A stretch of DNA of 64,000 nucleotides from Strix aluco (lineage: Eukaryota > Chordata > Aves > Strigiformes > Strigidae), in assembly GCF_031877795.1 (NCBI RefSeq), contig NC_133971.1, positions 17,829,171 through 17,893,170 on the forward strand, written 5' to 3'. Position numbers and translations under genes: made by a program. The notes beneath the pieces are model-generated. The model was not told the origin of the DNA, did not search any database, and worked only from the letters and a program-made list of their open reading frames with translations. Positions 46,901 to 57,425 of the stretch are shown here, piece after piece (position 1 is the first letter of the stretch; every line of letters starts with the position of its first letter).

Positions 46901-49327
46901 CGAAGATGATGACATTTATAACAGGTAAATAAATACCCCCCCTTGGCACCCAGAGTGCCTCCAGGGTGGGGATGAGCACAGACCTGCTGCTTTTGCCTAG
47001 GGTGGGGCGGGGGGCACAGGGTTCCTTTTCACCCCAACCACCGGATCCTCTCCTTCGGGTGGGGGACAGAGGTGGTGCGTGGGTGACCTGCTGGCTCAGC
47101 AAAAGCATGTTCCTTCTGGGTGCTGGCATCCCATTTTGCAGCTCTCAAGGTGTGCTGGGGAGTGGGTCTGGCTGGAAAAATTCCACTCCTGCCCCACACA
47201 CTCTTAGCTCGTTTGCTGCACAGTCTTGCAAGCATCCATGCTGGTGCGCAGGTTGGAGCAGTGCGCTTCTGGCTCTCCCAGCACTGGCCGAAGGAAGGGG
47301 ATTCAGGGCATGCAGCGGGGTGGAGAAGACCTTGATCCATCTAGCCCAACACAGCCTGAGGCTTGCCTGGATCTGCAGCCTGGTAGTGGAGCTTTGTTTG
47401 TCAGACTGTAAGCGGCTCTAAATAACACTGTGAGCTGTTGCTTCCTGCCCGGAAGGCAGCCGAGCAAGGCTCAGAACTGCAGGAGAGGAGGAGGGTGTTG
47501 CACAGGGCAGGCTGGGACCACCCCTGACTGAGGGCCGGCACAGATCACAGACCTGGGGTTGTGCTACCTTATGGATTCACATCCCCGGGGCAGTCGCTGT
47601 GAGAAATCATCATGGGGAGCTCAGATTTGGGAACCCTCTTCAGTGTTTCTAAATGGCAGAACCACTCTGCATGGTCTTTTCTCTATGCTTTCCTACCTCT
47701 TTTCTTCTTCCTAAAACTGCTTGTACATTCCTGAGGTTCAGCGTTTCTGTTTAATAAACCAAGCAAGGGGCAACCTTCCAGTGGGGCAGGGCATTCAGAG
47801 CAAGGTGGTAGTCCTTCCTTTTCAGGGCACTCGGGTTTTGAGGAGCAGAAGATGCTATATAGAAATTAAAAGGGAGGCAAAAAGAGGAAGAAATGAGGTA
47901 CTTTTCCAGCATCTGTGTTCATGAACTGCAGGTACCTTGCAGAGAGCACATAAAGAAAGACAAGCGGCCCCTCGCCTTGTAGGTTGCAGCTGGGGCCACT
48001 GTGGCTCTGATCATGTGTCCCCACCATGCTGCTTCACCACCATTCGCTTCAGTTTCCACCAGCACTGCAGCTTTCATACCCTGAAAAATGAATGCTCTTA
48101 TGGCTCATTTCCAGATAGGTTAAAAGTTAGATGCCTCCCATTCAAATTCCAGTCTACAGCCTGGAGCAAGGTTGATGCAGGCTTGGGCGCTGGAGGAGCT
48201 GTCGAGGGTGCGGTGAATTAGCAGATCCTTGGTGTTGGTAGAGGGATGTGTTTTTTTTTCCCCACGGTGATGTGCCCATGTGTAAAGGGACTGGCTTTCC
48301 GCCCTTTTGGTGTTGGCAAGTTTGCAAACACACTAGTGACATCCTCAAAAAAAAAAAAAAAAAAGCCAACCCCCCCAAAACACCAGTGGTTATTTGTGGA
48401 AGGTGTGGCAGAACATCCCACATCTGCCACCTGTCATGAGTGTTTAATGTATTTCCGTTTTACAGGCTGGTGTTCAAAGGCATGGGGATATCCCGTCCGG
48501 ATGCTGTCATTGGCAAGTGCAGAATGATTCGGCATTCCCGGGACCGGAAGAACGAACCCAACCCAGAGAGGTGCGTCTCCCCTGTCCTGCAGCATATTCA
48601 AGGGGTGCCTCCCACCCTTGCTGCTTGGCTTTCTCTTTGGCATGCAAAAATCACGATTGCAGAAAGCCTGCGGCCATCTGCTGCCTTGCTGACCTCTCTG
48701 TTCCCTGCACTATAAGGTGCCCCCTTTCCCTCACCAGTTTATTACCTTATTACAGACCTTTTTGCCAAGATTTCTCTATGGCATGAATGACTCTCAGGGT
48801 TTTTTTTTCCCCTTGTTCTTAAACGCAGCAAATTAAGCTCTGACCAATTGTTTCCAGCTTGTCTTTTGCATATAAAACCTATACTCTTAACTCAGAGCTG
48901 GAAAAGGACCTGTGTGATTTAAAAGTTTGGCTGCGTTTTCCTGGCTAAAATTTGACCCTATAGGGATGTCTTTGCCCACTGCTCAGGCTGGCCAAATCTG
49001 GGAGTTTATGGGACCTGTACTGATACTCTTCTTAAAACACCGGAGGTGCTGCCTGAGAGGCTGTAAAAATGTCATGTGGTGTTCGGGTTGTTTAAACATC
49101 TTTTTTTTTTCTTTCTTTCTTTCTTCCCCCCCCCCCCCCCCCCCCTCCCCCGCCCTTCCTTCTTTGTGGATTTTTTTCCCCCCTTCTGCAGGTTTGACCG
49201 AATTGCTCACACAAGGGAGACAATGAGCTCTGACGGCTTAAATACACTATCCTACAAGGTGTTAAGAACTGACAAGTACCCTCTGTATACAAAGATCACA
49301 GTGGACATTGGCTCACCAAATAGCTAA
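25077..49327 (+). CDS. B4GALT1: B4GALT1, beta-1,4-galactosyltransferase 1 (6 coding exons, 356 aa)
   Basis: Coding exons are 25077-25359, 37525-37760, 45159-45346, 46802-46924, 48466-48570 and 49192-49327. All introns are GT-AG and the phases close (1071 nt). This type II trans-Golgi enzyme transfers galactose from UDP-Gal to terminal GlcNAc; with alpha-lactalbumin, mammals use it for lactose synthesis. Residues 1-16 are cytosolic and about 17-36 span the membrane, keeping Cys22 and His25, which match the reported Golgi-retention pair. A Pro-rich stem (41-93) carries an NLS sequon at Asn56. The catalytic domain keeps PFRNR (140-144), DVD (205-207), Tyr242, WGWGGEDDD (265-273), Met297 and His300. 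From Cys87 on, numbering is the bovine value minus 47. Disulfide pairs 87/129 and 200/219 are intact. Only the start equivalent to the mammalian short isoform is seen. The open frame continues upstream of it, but that sequence is low-complexity GC-rich promoter. Confidence 0.97.
25360..37524 (+). other. B4GALT1: B4GALT1 intron 1 (12.2 kb)
   Basis: It starts GTGAGT and ends TTCCAG. The first 430 bp are CpG-island sequence. It contains a minus-strand CR1 fragment near 33.1 kb and several poly(T) and poly(A) runs. No other exon or RNA gene is recognised, although regulatory elements could be present unseen. Confidence 0.85.
33040..33215 (-). repeat. CR1 LINE fragment in B4GALT1 intron 1
   Basis: The minus-strand reading contains GGTGATACAACACAGGGCAGCAGCCACAAA, then a CCAGAAGGGTGGTGCAGCCCC block. 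The order is the same as in the CR1 piece at 4450-4810. It is degenerate. Confidence 0.6.
37761..45158 (+). other. B4GALT1: B4GALT1 intron 2 (7.4 kb)
   Basis: It starts GTAAGA and ends AAATTAG. It holds a 27-base poly(A) run (37888-37914), further A and T runs near 38.37-38.43 kb, and a (GT)n microsatellite at 40891-40909. No gene is recognised. Confidence 0.85.
40891..40909 (+). repeat. (GT)n microsatellite
   Basis: A pure GT dinucleotide run of 19 nt inside intron 2 of B4GALT1. Confidence 0.95.
45347..46801 (+). other. B4GALT1: B4GALT1 intron 3 (1.46 kb)
   Basis: It starts GTGAGA and ends TTCCAG after a strong polypyrimidine tract. Nothing else is recognised. Confidence 0.85.
46925..48465 (+). 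other. B4GALT1: B4GALT1 intron 4 (1.54 kb)
   Basis: It starts GTAAAT and ends TTACAG. It contains a poly(A) run near 48346-48364. Nothing else is recognised. Confidence 0.85.
48571..49191 (+). other. B4GALT1: B4GALT1 intron 5 (621 bp) with a T/CTTT/C tract
   Basis: It starts GTGCGT and ends TCTGCAG. From 49101 it holds ten T, then CTTT repeats, then a 20-base C run (49126-49145). More C- and T-rich sequence continues to the acceptor, so the whole last 90 nt is pyrimidine-dominated. Confidence 0.9.
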
Positions 49328-50168
49328 CATCAGACACAAGAGAGACCTTGCCTGCGTTGCCCAGGACATCTGGCCTCACTGATGCTTTGTATCTGCTGGT
49401 TTTATAACAGTTGCAATGAAAAAAAAAAAAAAAAAAAAAAAGGCCTCTTTTGGCATGCCAAAGCTCTCCAAATTGGTTGGACAAGTGCTTTTGTTCTTCG
49501 GGTTTTCTTTAAATTCCAGACTTGACTTTACACAACCTTCTAGCTCTCCATTGTTTTGTAAGTCCAGAAGCTGTACATAAGAGTTGTAAATATTTACTTT
49601 GCCAGAAAATGTTGAATCTGATCTATTTGCTGCATTGCTCCCCACATTGAGTTGATTGCTAGACCCAAATTTTGCTGATTACAACTGTGATGCATCAGCA
49701 ATTACTGCCCATTATATTTGGTATTTTAAATGAGGTGGATGAAAACATTCCTTTTAATTAATTCCTGGTTTTACTTTATGAAGGACTGTAAAATGCTGCT
49801 AAAATTTTACAAGTTTATCCTTTGGATTCGATGTTTTCTTTAATGGAGACAATATCATATATTTTTTTTCTCATAGTGACCAAAACAAACATCATCTCTG
49901 TGTGCAGAGCAAATGTTGAACAACTAAGTTTGGATTCAATGAATGTAATTATTTCTTTTAGTCTCAAAGGAGGCTTTGAGTGAGTTGAGCCAGAGCTTGC
50001 CAGAACTTTCCAGTGAGCTCTCTGCATAGGGTGGGAGCTACACAGATGGCATCTGCAGAAACCACTGGCTTCAGATAACTTTACTTCTGGATGTGATAGT
50101 GACTTTTTGCCTCAGCACAACAGTACCTGGGTTTTTTGGGGGGTGTGGGTTTGGGTTTTTTTCACTGA

Positions 50169-50174
50169 AATAAA
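50169..50174 (+). terminator. B4GALT1: Proximal B4GALT1 poly(A) signal
   Basis: AATAAA in GAAATAAAGACG, with a TTGTGTGATG G/T-rich element about 20 nt downstream. Confidence 0.55.
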
Positions 50175-52482
50175 GACGAATTAATTTAATTGTGTGATGA
50201 AATTATGGCCATAAAATTTGCTGACACTTGTTAACAGTGGTTGAAAGTTACCACACTATTTAAACACTGTCTGAAGCTTCCTAAAAACAAAATTTTTGTT
50301 CTAAGGTCATGCATAAAACTTGAATTCACTTATTACTTTTGTTGTTGTTGTTGTAACATTTTAATAACTTTTAAAAGTAATTTGTATATTATAAGCAGTA
50401 TATTTAATACTAGATTAAACTAGGGTGCAGCATAATAGGATATGATTCAAGGCCTCTTTTATCTTAAGACTAGTAGGCTTTTTATGTGCGTCATTATATA
50501 GAAGCCATGTATTATATTTGCTCTGCTATTTGTCCATGAAATCTCCTGCGGTGCTGAGATACTCACAGCAGGGCTGACATCCAACCAATTTTTCTTTGCC
50601 TAAAGCCTGTTGCAGTGTGTGTCCTCTATTGGGAAACTCCCTTCTGATTTTCTCAGGCTTTGAGGAACATGCATGTTTTGGAGAACTACTTTTTGTCAGT
50701 GCACCAGGGCACCACCTGTACAGACACCCTGCTTTTCCTTCCCGTGACGGTATGAAAGCCTCAAGCGCTGACATCCTTGGAGCTGGTTTAAGTGATTTAA
50801 AGCTCTCAGCCAGAACTGAGAACTGAATTCCTTCTGGTGAGTACTTTGCCACCAGTTCTGACCACAGCAATTTGCACTTCCTTGGCCTGTGCTGAAGGCT
50901 GTTAAAATCAGGGATGCTTGTTGTATTGGGGATCATCTTCAGCACTGCCTCTTTTTTTTTTTTCCTTTTTTTTTTTTTTGGTGTTTTTTTTTTGGTGTTG
51001 AGACCTGAAGGTTTTGCTGAACCCTTGCACTGCAGGGGTGGGATCCTGCAGGGGCTGGGGGACAGTGTGTTTCTTTGTAGGCCAGAGGTGTCTCAAAGTA
51101 TGCACAGAGACTTTAATTACTGGGGAGACAACCAGCTGCCTTTTCAGTCTCACTTTGAAAAAGTGTTCACCCCCTTAGCTTCAAAGCTGTTGCTGGCCAG
51201 ACTTGCTGTTTCATGCTGGCAGCTGAGCAAAGGTGGGCTTGTGTGGAGCAGGAGCAAAGCACAAGGAAGTAGACCTGTGTTTAAGAGCTGCTCTCTTGTG
51301 CTTATCATTGCATTTTAAAAAAATTACTCCTTTTTGTCAGGTCAGGCTCCAGCTTTTGCTGGGTACAAGGGGGTACAAGAAGAGGATGTGTTACAGAAGT
51401 CAGGTCAAATGTCTACCTGTAAAACATCAGTGTAGCTATAGTCTGCACCAGTAATGGAGACACAGGCGAGGACTTAATTTTTTATTTTTTCAAAGGTGCC
51501 TTAGAAACAGGGCCCCACTCCCACAGGTGGCAAATCAGCACCAAAACTCATTGAGGCTCCACTGAAAATCCCAGGTCTCTGCAGAGAGCACCTCAAGTTT
51601 TGGGCTGAGCCTTCTGTAAGTTGAAGAGTTAGAACCTTCAGCTGTAGTGGTGTCTGTCTGCGAACAGGCTATGCAAGGGGGCTACCTGTTGTAATTGAGT
51701 GGTTGGTTTTGGCGGAGGGGTTTCCTTGCCTTAGGATTCTCTAAAGATTAGAAAAAAGTTAGTGTAACAACTCATTTCACTGTATGCTGAAATCATTGAA
51801 TATCATGGAGGTGGTCTGAGCACTTATTTCTGGCTGTTGCAATCAAAGGTCTCTATATATGTGCCTTGAAAGAGGGGAGCAATGGAAACTGGAAAACCAG
51901 GAAACCTGAAAACCATTTTCAGCAGAGAGACTAGCGGTACAAGAAACTGCGGCTTAGTTTCTCTTCTGCTAAAGCCACAAGCCATGTAAAAGATGAAACT
52001 GCCTTCTGTTGCTTCGGTGCTGACCCGTGATTTCCAGATCTCATTGTCCCTGTGTAAACTGTATTGCTCAAACTCACAAAAATGCTCTTGACTCAACCTG
52101 GTCATGAAATTTCTCTCCCTGGGATTTTCGGGGTGCTTTTCTACAAATGCTCATGTTGCACAGAAATGGATTCTGGCCATGACCTGTGGTGGGTGGTGTT
52201 TTTTTCTTCTCCCGTAGTGGTAGCAACACTCAAAGTGATACCATGTGTAACAGTTGAAACCCAGAACAAATAGCTGCAAAGGAAACGCTAGTGCTTGGTT
52301 TCTTTGGGATTACTGTTGCTTGTTAGGATGAGGGAGGGTCCTGGCATGCAGCTTTTCCCTGGGATGTTACTTGTATACTGGACTGCTTATGGGTTTCCTG
52401 TAGATGGTTTTGCTTTTGCATTTTTATCATTTATATATCAAGGGATGTATAATCCGATGTTCCTACTTTACTATTGATGTCA

Positions 52483-52488
52483 AATAAA
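52483..52488 (+). terminator. B4GALT1: Distal B4GALT1 poly(A) signal
   Basis: AATAAA in GTCAAATAAAGTATTTTCAG, at the end of an AT-rich block and followed by TTATGTCTGG. This is the stronger-looking 3' end. Confidence 0.65.
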
Positions 52489-52505
52489 GTATTTTCAGTT
52501 ATGTC

Positions 52506-54214
52506 TGGCAGCATTAATCTGAATTACCCATCTGGCTGGGTGGGTTTCTGGCTGATGGGGTAGACTGGGCCATGCCTTGGCCTCCTTGCCTTAACTTTCT
52601 CCAGCTTTCCCCTCTCTGTCTGCACTGCCAAATTTTTACTGGTGTTAGAGAAGCAGATCCAAGAGTCCCCAGATGACACCAGAAAACCATAGGGTGGTTC
52701 ATTTGTCTGTGTGGGTAGGGGAACAGCATGCAAACCCCTCCTGAAACCAGGCAGGGGATACAAGCCCTCATCCAGGCTGTCAGCTGCTTGCTCCCTGGGT
52801 GCTTGTGGGTTTGGCTAGAGTGTGGAAATGGAGAAGTCATTCCTGGGAAACTGATGCAAACGTTTGCCTGTGTTCCTTGGCACTTTCTCATGAAAACTGT
52901 TTCCATGGAGGAAACTGGCTTTCTGGCTGTAAGACTGTGTCTAAGGCTAGGCAGCGGGTGTGAGGTCGCCCCTCAGCAGGGAGAGGTGGGCTTGTTCCCA
53001 GCTGGGACCAGCTATCAGCCTCTGGGGCCCGGGCTGGCACAGGGAGTAGGACATCCCCAAACCCCTACAGTTGCTTGAAGGCATGCTCTGAAGACCATAC
53101 TGACAGAGGGTTCTGAAAGAGGGCACTGGCCTCTGCCTGTTTCATCCCTCCAGGGCTGGCTACCAGGGCAGTGGGGACAGTGCAGGAGCATCATTGTATG
53201 GAAGTTGCCAGCAGACCAGGGTGTAGCAGAGGACTTGGATGGGGATGCGGTGGGGGACGGTAGGTGGTCGCTGCGGCACCTTTCACTGGCTTTTGGATCC
53301 TGAAAGGTGTTGCACAGGAATTGTGGGTGGTTTTTTTCTCATGGTTTGAAGTTTGGTATCTACAGGCAGGAAAATGGTCTGAGAGGGACATTCTACTTTA
53401 TCCTACTTCTGTCCTCAGAGTACTGAGCTGTTCCTCCCCTCTTCTGCTTGGGTGGGTGAGGAATGGGCAGGAGTCACACAGTTCAGTAGCTGGAAGAAGC
53501 CCTGTGTGGAAATTTTGCCCCTTGCTGGAAGCAGAAGCTGAGAAGTGTCTGTAGGATTTCACCCTTCTCCCTACTGGTTGCCAAGGCTTCCCTAGCCTAG
53601 GTCAGCATATGGCTTGTAAAGGGTCCCTTGACCCTTTCCCTGTGAGACCATACATGCTCTAGCAGAGCTTCCTTTCCCACCTCCAGTTCCACCTGCCTGC
53701 CAACAACCAGGAAGGGTGATCAGAGGTCTCTAACATTTATCCCACATGTTTACACTGCTACACCTTCCTGTTCTCCAGCCCATGGGAAAAAACCAACAAA
53801 AAAGTGGCTGTTGTTAGAAGGAAGAAAGAGACTAAGCTGGAGTTTGCTGGCCCCTTTCACCCCCCTGGAAGGAGTCTGAAGTGGGTGTACTTGCCCTTTG
53901 CTCTTGCTCTGTGTCTTAGCACAGCAGTGCTGACACTGGATCTGTTCTTATCTGCCTACGTCCCGTTTGCAGGATGTCTATGCACTCAAGGACGATGCAC
54001 CCGTGAGAGATTTCTGTTTTCTGTCTACCCAAGGCAGCAGCCCTGCTTCTGGAGCCTGTTTTCCTTTTCCATCCACTGCTCTCAATGTTACTAGCAGCAA
54101 TGCAGATGAGTGCACAGAGACAAGATCTCTGCATAGTCAGAGGTGATGGAATTCTCAAGCCTGCACTAGATCTTGCAGTGAAGAGCTGAGAGGGGAAAAC
54201 AAGGGACTGGGGTC
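52506..54214. other. Intergenic, nothing recognised
   Basis: Overlapping short frames on both strands. No domains, exon series or RNA genes seen. Confidence 0.5.
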
Positions 54215-54760
54215 AAGTCCAAAGCCTGGACCTGTGGCTTCTTCCTGGTTACCTTCCTGCTCTTCACATGCTTGAAAATTATGTCCAAGAAGTGTTGCTC
54301 CATTATTTTTCCAAGAATGGAGGTACTGCTTACTGACTGCTGTTTCCCAAATCCTTCTCTGTGCCCTTCTTAGAGGTGGGAGCAATATTAGTTGTTTCTA
54401 TCAGCCCTTTCCCAGTTGCCATGATATTCCACTGTGATTGACAGCAGCTTCATTCACACCAACCAGCACTGTTAGCTCTTATAAGTGAGTGCCATCCATT
54501 CCAGTGATACCAGTATGTCCAGTCTCTCTAAGTAGTCCTTAAACCCCAAGCTCAGCCCTCCCATCTCCTTCCCAAACCATTCTGATGAATGCAGAGATCT
54601 GGGAGCAGGCTTTGACTGTGAAGATGCTACAAAAATCCATTGATCATTGTAGTCTTTTCCATGTTGTCTAGTACTGTCCATGCTGTCTCCCTCATCCCTC
54701 AGTGGACATGCATTTTCCCCAACTTCTAGCATGCCTGTAGAGTCCCATTGTACTACCTTT
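54215..54760 (-). repeat. CR1 ORF2 (reverse transcriptase) fragment
   Basis: On the minus strand, shifted frames read NIAPTSKKGTEKDLGN and then ILGKIMEQHFLDIIFKHVK. These match the N-terminal RT region of CR1/L3-type LINE ORF2 (P..KKG...GN and the GK.ME..... helix). Frameshifts and stops show it is dead. Confidence 0.75.
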
Positions 54761-54954
54761 GATGATCCTCACTAGTCTGAGCTATAGGTGGTCTTGGACC
54801 TGCCTGATACCACCTCTAAGTATCCAAGCAAGCAATGTTTACAGCATTTTTTGCTGTCTATTTTATTTCCCATTCTTACATGCTTTTTTTTTTTTTTTAA
54901 TTTTAGTACAAGAAGCTCCCCTTTTTAGTAAAGCAGGACTTCTACTGAAATTTC

Positions 54955-55095
54955 CTGTCTTCCTTCAGAAGGGAAGGCCTGGGAGATTCAGGGTGGACGC
55001 TGTGAGAAACCCCTTCCCCAGGAGGGTTGTGGAGCCCTGGGACAGCATACTGGGGTGGTGGGAGATCTCCATCTTTGGGAGGTTTCAAGGGTTAG
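54955..55095 (+). repeat. CR1 LINE 3' fragment
   Basis: The blocks CCCCTTCCCCAGGAGGGTTGTGGAGCCCTGGGACAG and GGTGGTGGGAGATCTCCATC are CR1 3' sequence in order. It is truncated at both ends and opposite in orientation to the neighbouring ORF2 piece. Confidence 0.75.
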
Positions 55096-57254
55096 TCAGT
55101 GGCTCCCCAGCTGTGTGACCAATACAGCAACAAAGCAGACCCTCAGGAGCACCAAGCCAGAGCCAGTGGAGCAGCAGGAGAGCACAGTCCCTCTGCAAAA
55201 GGACACTGCTGCTTCAGTGGCCAGTCTTGCTAGAGCCATGGATGATGCCAGCAAGCCCAGAGAAGCATGCAGGGCACTGCCAGGGAAAGAGCATGCAGCC
55301 AAATGGTTGCCTGTGCTTTCCAAACCCGCTTTACACTGTGTTTCAAAAGCCGAAACTTGGCATGGTATTTAACACTGTGAGTGTCTGCCCGGTTGCAAGA
55401 GAGAAAGGGAGGAGCTGTGAAAGCTTTCCACAGCTGGGTCCAACTCATCCAGAGCTGGCAAAGGGATGCTGAGCCCATGTCTGGGAGAATTTCTTCCAGG
55501 TGTCTGTGGAGGTGCTGGCATGTATGACATACATTGCAATATGAGCTCACTGACTGGGGTTTTTTTACACCCTTCAGCTTTCTCTTGAGAGGGAGAGAGA
55601 GAAACAGCTTGGTCAAAAATGCAGACTCCCATATGAAACAGAGACAGGCTGAAAAGTCGTCCCTGTAGCAGCACCCCACCTATCAATTGCCCCAATTTTC
55701 TCTTAGCAAACCATGATCTGGAACAAAAAAAAAATCTCATTTGAAACAAAACAAAACAAAAAGTCATCATCACCATATCTCTTTCCCATGGGATTTAGTG
55801 GCCACTCTAAGGGAAATGCACTGATGAGTCCTCACGGGGAAAAACAGTGCTGATGAAGGAGGTCTGGGCTCTCAGGGGCAGGATGTGCTCCATCAGTCTG
55901 GAAGGAGACATAACTATTGTCCTCCCCAGTTCCAAAAATACTCTCAGATACGTGGGCCCAGTGAAGAGCATGATGTGCCGGAGAAGAGACCAGCACTGGA
56001 GAAAATCAGCTCTGAAGGGAAAAGAGATTATTTTTCAGTTGTTTGTCCCGTTTCTTTGACTTTCTGACTACAGTACAACCCAGGCAGATGTGTTCTGACA
56101 GAGGAGGCTGTGCTAAGCTCAGCCCAGGCACTGGGGTCTGCGTGCAGTTCATGCATCCACTCTCTAAGCATCAACACCTGGGGACATGCTGGAGACAAGG
56201 AAGTGCAAAGGCTGTGTGAGGACATCAACAGCACTGGTGAGATGGGCTGTGGAGGTGAAACAAATCCACGGATACAGTTGCGCTCTCAGAATGTCTCAGT
56301 TTTGCCCAGTTCAGGTAGAAAACACTGACTTCCTGCCTGTGTCTGTACAACTCACTTTTTCACCCAGCTGCTAAAAGTTGCACCACATATTTTCCAGGTC
56401 TGGGCAGTCTTCCAAAGTTTGGTCTAAGCAGGAGTCTTAGTACGGAGCACAAAGCTGAAGGGATGGGTTGAGCATCTCTGGAAGGGGAAGACTACAGCTT
56501 CCACCTCACCTGGACAAAACCCAAAGTGACCTAACTCAGATTTACCCTGGCTTTGAGCAAAGGGATTGAGCAAGAACTCTCCAGAGATACTTCCCTGCCT
56601 AAATCATTCTAAAAGACCATCATTCCCTCAGAAAACACAGTTGATGAGACAGGAATTGACTGTGGATTGGTGACCTCTAACTTGCATGAACATTGTGGTA
56701 CTTCTCACCAGGAATCCTATAGAAACAACATCCCAGCATGCCTGTGTTGATGTAACACAGATTGCCCAGATAACATAGGGAACACGAGTGGAAATTGGGA
56801 TTACTCAGGGAGGTCCACATAGCAGCCCTCAAAGCTGTGATCTCACTGAAATGAGAATTTCTGGTGTGAAATCAGTAAGGGTACAAACCCTTAACATGTA
56901 AAAGGCAGCTGAACGTCTGTGGCAGTGGTGGCAACTGCCACTGTAACCAGCTGATGCAGCACTCTGCCTGGGAGTTTGCCCCCTGCAAAATTAGTTTGTT
57001 CGAACATCAGCATGTCTAAAACACTGCCACTGCCACTGGCCTGCTTTTGAAGCACTTTGCTAAAGACTGCTCTGTCCCACAGGGGCTAGATTATAATGCT
57101 GCCCAAAACTGTGATTAAACACGTCGAGTTGATGATAAAGCTTCACTGAGGACTGGAGTATTAGATAGGAGAAATGTGAACAAAAACCCATGTTCAGACA
57201 CACTCATAGCACCATGCACCAACCTGAGTGACACTGGCAGCTCAAAAGGGTTTG
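55096..57254. other. Intergenic, nothing recognised
   Basis: There are only overlapping short frames. The longest, 149 codons on minus at 55230-55679, lacks a recognisable domain. Confidence 0.45.
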
Positions 57255-57425
57255 GTCAGGGTTTGCAACCAGGCAGATGGTAAGAATCTCCATCCTTGGA
57301 GATTTTCAAATGCCATCTGGACGTGGTCCTGGGCAACTGGCTCTAGGTGGCCTTGCTTGAGCGGAGGGGTTGGACCAGATGATCTGCAGAGATCCCTTCC
57401 AACCTCAGCTGCTCTGTGGCTGTGT
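57255..57425 (+). repeat. CR1 LINE 3' end, 5' truncated
   Basis: The region contains GAATCTCCATCCTTGGAGATTTTCAAA and GGACCAGATGATCTGCAGAGATCCCTTCCAACCTCAGC, ending in a CTCTGTGGCTGTGTG remnant of the terminal repeats. This is the standard CR1 3' end in the plus orientation. Confidence 0.88.

Larger units (their letters stand above)
49328..52505 (+). other. B4GALT1: B4GALT1 3' untranslated region
   Basis: This is AT-rich sequence after the TAA at 49325-49327. It contains a 23-base A run at 49419-49441. Two AATAAA signals would give a UTR of about 0.85 or 3.2 kb. The longer form resembles the multi-kilobase 3' UTR of mammalian B4GALT1. The end point is inferred from the distal signal. Confidence 0.7.
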
